A stretch of DNA of 64,000 nt from Crossaster papposus (taxonomy: Eukaryota; Echinodermata; Asteroidea; Velatida; Solasteridae), in assembly GCA_037893245.1 (NCBI GenBank), contig JBAIAA010000398.1:620001-684000 (forward strand). The letters run 5' to 3'. Made by a program: the position numbers and the translations under genes. The notes under the pieces were generated by a model. It was given only the letters and a program-made list of their open reading frames with translations, was not told where the DNA came from and ran no database searches. Positions 47,301 to 56,300 of this stretch are shown one piece after another. Positions within the stretch are counted from its first letter, which is position 1; each line of letters opens with the position of its first letter.

Positions 47301-50300
47301 AGGAACGTGATTCTTGGGTCTCTACTCTCAATAAATCCATCACGGAGTATGCCAGCAAGAGAAGCTCCTTTGCTGTGTTACATCCACAGTATGCGCAGGT
47401 AAGGAAGTGACATTGGGTCGTATTAATAAATACTAGCACAGTACCCCAGAGGAACGTGATTCTTGGGTCTCTACTCTGAATAAATCCATCACGGAGTATG
47501 CCAGTAAGAGAAGCTCCTTTGCTGTGTTACATCCACAGTATGCGCAGGTAAGGAAGTGACATTGGGTCGTATTAATAAATACTAGCACAGTACCCCAGAG
47601 GAACGTGATTCTTGGGTCTCTACTCTGAATAAATCCATCACGGAGTATGCCAGCAAGAGAAGCTCCTTTGCTGTGTTACATCCACAGTATGCGCAGGTAA
47701 GGAAGTGACATTGGGTCGTATTAATAATTACTAGCACAGTACCCTAGAGGAACGTGATTCTTGGGTCTCTACTCTGAATAAATCCATCACGGAGTATGCC
47801 AGCAAGAGAAGCTCATTTGCTGTGTTGCATCCACAGTATGCGCAGGTGAGAAAGTGACATTGGGTCGTATTAATAAATACTAGCACAGTACCCTCGAGGA
47901 ACGTGATTCTTGGGTCTCTACTCTCAATAAATCCATCACGGAGTATGCCAGCAAGAGAAGCTCCTTTGCTGTGTTACATCCACAGTATGCGCAGGTGAGG
48001 AAGTGACATTGGGTCGTATTAATAAATACTAGCACAGTACCCCAGAGGAACGTGATTCTTGGGTCTCTACTCTCAATAAATCCATCACGGAGTATGCCAG
48101 CAAGAGAAGCTCCTTTGCTGTGTTACATCCACAGTATGCGCAGGTGAGGAAGTGACATTGGGTCGTATTAATAAATACTAGCACAGTACCCCAGAGGAAC
48201 GTGATTCTTGGGTCTCTACTCTGAATAAATCCATCACGGAGTATGCCAGTAAGAGAAGCTCCTTTGCTGTGTTACATCCACAGTATGCGCAGGTAAGGAA
48301 GTGACATTGGGTCGTATTAATAATTACTAGCACAGTACCCTAGAGGAACGTGATTCTTGGGTCTCTACTCTGAATAAATCCATCACGGAGTATGCCAGTA
48401 AGAGAAGCTCCTTTGCTGTGTTACATCCACAGTATGCGCAGGTAAGGAAGTGACATTGGGTCGTATTAATAAATACTAGCACAGTACCCTAGAGGAACGT
48501 GATTCTTGGGTCTCTACTCTGAATAAATCCATCACGGAGTATGCCAGTAAGAGAAGCTCCTTTGCTGTGTTACATCCACAGTATGCGCAGGTAAGGAAGT
48601 GACATTGGGTCGTATTAATAAATACTAGCACAGTACCCTAGAGGAACGTGATTCTTGGGTCTCTACTCTGAATAAATCCATCACGGAGTATGCCAGTAAG
48701 AGAAGCTCCTTTGCTGTGTTACATCCACAGTATGCGCAGGTAAGGAAGTGACATTGGGTCGTATTAATAAATACTAGCACAGTACCCTAGAGGAACGTGA
48801 TTCTTGGGTCTCTACTCTGAATAAATCCATCACGGAGTATGCCAGTAAGAGAAGCTCCTTTGCTGTGTTACATCCACAGTATGCGCAGGTAAGGAAGTGA
48901 CATTGGGTCGTATTAATAAATACTAGCACAGTACCCTAGAGGAACGTGATTCTTGGGTCTCTACTCTGAATAAATCCATCACGGAGTATGCCAGCAAGAG
49001 AAGCTCCTTTGCTGTGTTACATCCACAGTATGCGCAGGTGAGAAAGTGACATTGGGTCGTATTAATAAATACTAGCACAGTACCCTAGAGGAACGTGATT
49101 CTTGGGTCTCTACTCTGAATAAATCCATCACGGAGTATGCCAGCAAGAGAAGCTCCTTTGCTGTGTTACATCCACAGTATGCGCAGGTGAGAAAGTGACA
49201 TTGAGTCGTATTAATAAATACTAGCACAGTACCCTCGAGGAACGTGATTCTTGGGTCTCTACTCTGAATAAAGCCATCACGGAGTATGCCAGCAAGAGAA
49301 GCTCCTTTGCTGTGTTACATCCACAGTATGCGCAGGTGAGGAAGTGACATTGGGTCGTATTAATAAATACTAGCACAGTACCCTAGAGGAACGTGATTCT
49401 TGGGTCTCTACTCTGAATAAATCCATCACGGAGTATGCCAGCAAGAGAAGCTCCTTTGCTGTGTTACATCCACAGTATGCGCAGGTGAGGAAGTGACATT
49501 GGGTCGTATTAATAAATACTAGCACAGTACCCTCGAGGAACGTGATTCTTGGGTCTCTACTCTGAATAAATCCATCACGGAGTATGCCAGCAAGAGAAGC
49601 TCCTTTGCTGTGTTACATCCACAGTATGCGCAGGTGAGAAAGTGACATTGAGTCGTATTAATAAATACTAGCACAGTACCCTCGAGGAACGTGATTCTTG
49701 GGTCTCTACTCTGAATAAATCCATCACGGAGTATGCCAGCAAGAGAAGCTCCTTTGCTGTGTTACATCCTCAGTATGCGCAGGTGAGGTAGTGACATTGG
49801 GTCGTATTAATAAATACTAGCACAGTACCTCAGAGGAACGTGATTCTTGGGTCTCTACTTTGAATAAATCCATCGCGGAGTATGCCAGCAAGAGAAGCTC
49901 CTTTGCTGTGTTACATCCTCAGTATGCGCAGGTGAGGTAGTGACATTGGGTCGTATTAATAAATACTAGCACAGTACCTCAGAGGAACGTGATTCTTGGG
50001 TCTCTACTCTGAATAAATCCATCACGGAGTATGCTAGCAAGAGAAGCTCCTTTGCTGTGTTGCATCCACAGTATGCGCAGGTGAGAAAGTGACATTGAGT
50101 CGTATTAATAAATACTAGCACAGTACCCTAGAGGAACGTGATTCTTGGGTCTCTACTTTGAATAAATCCATCGCGGAGTATGCCAGCAAGAGAAGCTCCT
50201 TTGCTGTGTTACATCCACAGTATGCGCAGGTGAGAAAGTGACATTGGGTCGTATTAATAAATACTAGCACAGTACCCTAGAGGAACGTGATTCTTGGGTC

Positions 50301-53300
50301 TCTACTCTGAATAAATCCATCACGGAGTATGCCAGCAAGAGAAGCTCCTTTGCTGTGTTACATCCACAGTATGCGCAGGTGAGAAAGTGACATTGAGTCG
50401 TATTAATAAATACTAGCACAGTACCCTCGAGGAACGTGATTCTTGGGTCTCTACTCTGAATAAATCCATCACGGAGTATGCCAGCAAGAGAAGCTCCTTT
50501 GCTGTGTTACATCCACAGTATGCGCAGGTGAGAAAGTGACATTGGGTCATATTAATAAATACTAGCACAGTACCTCAGAGGAACGTGATTCTTGGGTCTC
50601 TACTCTGAATAAATCCATCGCGGAGTATGCTAGCAAGAGAAGCTCCTTTGCTGTGTTACATCCACAGTATGCGCAGGTGAGAAAGTGACATTGAGTCGTA
50701 TTAATAAATACTAGCACAGTACCCTCGAGGAACGTGATTCTTGGGTCTCTACTCTGAATAAATCCATCACGGAGTATGCCAGCAAGAGAAGCTCCTTTGC
50801 TGTGTTACATCCACAGTATGCGCAGGTGAGAAAGTGACATTGGGTCATATTAATAAATACTAGCACAGTACCTCAGAGGAACGTGATTCTTGGGTCTCTA
50901 CTCTGAATAAATCCATCACGGAGTATGCCAGCAAGAGAAGCTCCTTTGCTGTGTTACATCCACAGTATGCGCAGGTGAGAAAGTGACATTGGGTCGTATT
51001 AATAAATACTAGCACAGTACCCTAGAGGAACGCGATTCTTGGGTCTCTACTCTGAATAAATCCATCGCGGAGTATGCTAGCAAGAGAAGCTCCTTTGCTG
51101 TGTTACATCCACAGTATGCGCAGGTGAGAAAGTGACATTGAGTCGTATTAATAAATACTAGCACAGTACCCTCGAGGAACGTGATTCTTGGGTCTCTACT
51201 CTGAATAAAGCCATCACGGAGTATGCCAGCAAGAGAAGCTCCTTTGCTGTGTTACATCCACAGTATGCGCAGGTGAGAAAGTGACATTGGGTCGTATTAA
51301 TAAATACTAGCACAGTACCCCAGAGGAACGTGATTCTTGGGTCTCTGAATAAAGCCATCGTAGAGTAGAGTATGCCAGCAAGAGAAGCTCCTTTGCTGTG
51401 TTACATCCACAGTATGTGCAGGTGAAGAAGCGACATTGCCACTTGCCTTAATAATTTTGCCACATTTTTCGAAATCCCTGGCAGAAAATAATAAGATAAT
51501 ATATATTGTGGTAACACCACGGTAATACTCTCTAGTGAGATATATGATGCTCTGCCGGTCGTCAGGAGACGGAGAGATTCCAACAGTGAAGCAGGGTTAT
51601 ATAGAGCCATGAAGCGTGCAAAGAATGCAACTCTCCCAAAGTTCCAATGCTGGTTTACATTTGCACATCTTTAAACTGACCTTCTAGACGGGCAGTTTCA
51701 AAGCAGCAAGTTTTGAATTATAAGGCAAGTAGTTGCAGACAAAGTGGAAAGGAATCTTCTTGAAGACATCAACTTGAAGCCACAGATGGTACGGAGTAGA
51801 GGACATCTGTTTTCCTGACACAGCAGCAGCCATCTTGTATCGCCATGACAGCGCTGCTATATTTCAGGCGGTATACTGGTAACGGTTAATATGCAGTTTA
51901 CCAGTTATTTCCTGGAATATAGGAACGCTGATCTAATGCAGCGATGAAACTCGTTGGTGGACTTCACAAAGATGATTTAAGTAAAGCAACTTGATTGTAA
52001 CTGGGCTATAACATGGCATAAATCCCAATGAACAAAATCCACATGCCACAAATGAAACATGTACATTATTGAAGTAGTTTCTAACAATGTTTAACAGTAA
52101 TTCAGCTTTTAAATGAAAATTATTACACAAAAGCATCCATTCATCTGATTAAATAGTGTTACGAGGCGATTTCTAGTATAGCCAAAAAGGACATTCTTTT
52201 ATGATTGTAGAAACTGAAGTTTTATAATTAAAATCCACTAAATGTGTAAAATCAAACCACACCATCAAACTGCCCAACTTTGAACTCCCAAACCGTTTCC
52301 AAAGTTTGTAGTGTTTAATGCATTCATTGGTAATCATGTTAAAAAAATAATTACCGGTGCATGTAACCAAAACGCAATATCTCCTGCCTAGATTCCAGAT
52401 GCCTGTATCACCAAGTGCATGATCTGTTATCTTCTGCCCTTGTTGATGGGTGATTTTGTTTGGATTCTCTCAGCTCCTCTGATAAGTCAATACCACCAGC
52501 CTTGGCAGGAAGGCGCCAGCCTAGATTCCAGATGCCTGTGTAACCATGTGCATGGTCTGTGTAGTCTCCTGCCCTTGTTGATTGGTGATTTTGTTTTGTT
52601 TCTTTCAGCTCCTTTCAGAAGGTGATACCACCAGCCTTGGTAGGAAGGCACCAGCCTGGATTCCAGACGCCCGCGTCACCATGTGCATGATCTGTACCTG
52701 TGAGTTTACCATCACGTGGAGAAGGCACCACTGCAGGGCTTGCGGAAAGGTAACAATTGCACAAGTCTCATTCGCTTTCTTCACTTGTACCTTGGCATCT
52801 AGCTTGCTTCTGAACATATCTCCGAAAAGAAACGTGGTGCACAACATCCATTGGTACTTGGCTTTGAATCCATTGTTGAAAAGATCATTTAAACAAAAAA
52901 AGCCCTTAGTCTCGACCAGAAAGACGTATCTGGCTTTAAAGGTGGTATACACCATTTGCAGATATCGAAAATATTTACTACCGAATTATTAAGAAATATC
53001 CTACTCATCTGAAAGTAAATGTTGATTCTGGGCATCCAGCAAAATGATTGCGCTAGATATCCTGTAATTATTCCGAAAAATAAAATTTTATAATGAGAAA
53101 TTCGCGGTTTTTCGTGCTTTTCTCGGCATCCATGATTCTAAAACTTAAACGATATTTACTATAAAATACAACCCCCCAAATGTACTCATTCATGATAATT
53201 CAAGCAATGACCAATGGTGTATACTACCTTTAAAAAACACGATTTTTCAAGACAAACGGGTCTACACGTAAACTTAATATTTTTCTCTGAATGTTAAAAA

Positions 53301-56300
53301 AACCAATGCCAATAATTATGGGGGTCTTCATAAAATAGTCTTTGAAATACTTCAGGTCAAGGCGAACCTCGTGAGTATTTATCATTCAAGAAAGCAATGC
53401 ATCCTCTTTTATTGCAGGTCATCTGTGGCAACTGTTCATCCAATAAGGTGCCACTACTCTACCTGGCCAATAAGGTTGCAAGGGTCTGCGACCAGTGCTA
53501 CAGAAATCTTGTCAAAGGTAAAATATAATAATTGCAACAAAAAGAAAATATGAAAGTTAAGATTGAATTTCAGATTGTGAATGATTGTACTGGTACTAAC
53601 AATCCTGTATAATTCCATCTGGCTTGCTGTCTCATTTAGAGAAAATCAAGAAATGTGAATTTCCAAGAACGAGTCGGTTAACTGATTTGGGAAAAGTGCT
53701 TTTGATTAAATTGTGTTTTGTGATAAATGTTGTACATGGTTTGCTACCAATTTAAGTGTAATATCCACTGAACTAAAACTTCAATAGGTTAGGTTTTAAA
53801 GATTTAAACTGTTAACTTGATTCGAAATAAACAAAATGCATAAAAAGCAAATATCCTTCATGCCTTTACACTTCTTTGAAAATATAATTTTAATTGTCGT
53901 GTTTGCTTCAATTTTTTGGAATCAAATTGATGTAGGATTAAATTTGTTCATAGGTGATAAACAAAGTGAGGAGACGGAAGATAGCAAGGATCGTGGGAAG
54001 GTTAAGAACAAACGGAAGAGATCTACGAAGCTGGTCATACGACCCTCAGCACTCAAACAGGTAACAGAAATCTACCACCGATAACTTGTAATCACACTTG
54101 TAATGGGAAGGGTAAAGGCAAATGGAAGGGATCCACCAAGCTGGACATACGACCCTCAGCACTCAAACAGGTAACAGAAATCTACCACCGATAACTTGTG
54201 ATCACACTTGTAGTGGGAAAGGTAAAGGCAAATTGAAGAGATCCACCAAGCTGGTCATACGACCCTCAGCACTCAAACAGGTAACAGAAATCTACCACCG
54301 ATAACTTGTGATCTCACTTGTAATAGGAAGGGTAAAGGCAAATGGAAGAGATCTACCAAGCTGGTCATACGACCCTCGGCACTCGAACAGGTAACAGAAA
54401 TCTACCACCGATAACTTGTGATCACACTTGTAATGGGAAGGGTAAAGGCAAATGGAAGGGATCCACCAAGCTGGTCATACGACCCTCGGCACTCAAACAG
54501 GTAACAGAAATCTACCACCGATAACTTGTGATCTCACTTGTAATGGGAAGGGTAAAGGCAAAATGGAAGAGATCCACCAAGCTGGTCATACAACCCTCGG
54601 CGCTCAAACAGGTAACAAAAATCGACCACCGATAACTTGTGATCACACTTGTAATGGGAAGGGTAAAGGCAAATAGAAGGGATCCACCAAGCTGGTCATA
54701 CGACCCTCGGCGCTCAAACAGGTAACAAAAATCTACCACCAATAACTTGTGATCTCACTTGTAATGGGAAGGGTAAAGGCAAATGGAAGGGATCCACCAA
54801 GCTGGTCATACGACCCTCGGCGCTCAAACAGGTAACAGACATCTACCACTAATAACTTGTGATCACACTTGTAATGGGAAGGGTAAAGGCAAATGGAAGA
54901 GATCTACCAAGCTGGTCATACGACCCTCGGCGCTCAAACAGGTAACAAAAATCTACCACCGATAACTTGTGATCACACTTGTAATGGGAAAGGTAAAGGC
55001 AAATGGAAGGGATCCACCAAGCTGGTCATACGACCCTCGGCACTCAAACAGGTAACAGAAATCTACCACCAATAACTTGTGATCACACTTGTAATGGGAA
55101 GGGTAAAGGCAAATAGGAGAGATCCACCAAGCTGGTCATACAACCCTCGGCACTCAAACAGGTAACAGAAATCTACCACCAATAACTTGTGATCTCACTT
55201 GTCATGGGAAGGGTAAAGGCAAATGGAAGAGATCTACCAAGCTGGTCATACGACCCTCGGCGCTCAAACAGGTAACAGAAATCTACCACCGATAACTTGT
55301 GATCACACTTGTAGTGGGAAGGGTAAAGGCAAATGGAAGAGATCCACCAAGCTGGTCATACGACCCTCAGCACTCAAACAGGTAATGGATATCTACTACC
55401 GATAACTTGTGATCACACTTGTAAAGAACCACACAACTCACTATTAAAAGAGAATTACCACATGGTGTTACCGCAAACTACTTAACAGAAATCTAGAATG
55501 CAGCATAGAAAATCTGCAAAGAAAGATGCATTATATTTTGACAATGTGTTAATCAAGGTTATCACAAGACAATTTGTCTGTCGGAATTTGAGCTTTAAAA
55601 TAAAATTGAGCTGTGCTTTTTTTTGTTTTTTGTTTTTGTTATTAGTCCAGAAAAAATATTTTTTTTTACAATTTTAGAATCATACTGAGCCAACTTCCAG
55701 GCAAATCTCTGATTTTGGGGTATATTTTGAAAAAGGACGGATGTGATAAACTTAGTAATGACGTATTACTGAGTAGCTACAATGCTTATAACCACAAATG
55801 TAAACAGTCGCAGAGAATTGAGATGTACAAGTTACAGACTCAACTACATCACCGATACTAATGCAAGAGTAATAATAAAACACTGTTGACATTTTTCAGG
55901 TTTCCGCTAATGAGCAGGACACCACCATGAGTGGCTACCTGATGCTGCGACGTAAGAAAGACTGGAAGAGACAATGGTATGTCTTGAAGGAGAAGGTGCT
56001 GTATCGCTACAAGGCAAGCGAGGATGTAGCAGCGTTGGAGAGTATGCCTCTATTGGGCTATGATATACAGCTATTGCTTGAGGTCAGTAGGATTATATCT
56101 AAACCTAGTTTGCTAGTTCAGTTTCTTTACCATTAAATCCTGCATTGTCCATGTCTGGAAAAGTCAAATGGCTATAGATTTATGTTAACTATAACAGTTC
56201 AAAATCTTCCAATCAAATTGCTGTATTATGTGCTTACCAAGTCGTATAACACCTAAAAGTAGCAATGTTCACGACTTTCATTCACTTTTTGTTTTGGTTT

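Noticed and set aside
46697-51421. CRISPR-like regular repeat array
   Set aside because: The regular period belongs to exon copies in an animal gene, the spacers are identical rather than unique, and no cas-type genes are near.
54512-54742. Minus-strand ORF over the 110-bp array
   Set aside because: It is the reverse translation of the tandem units.
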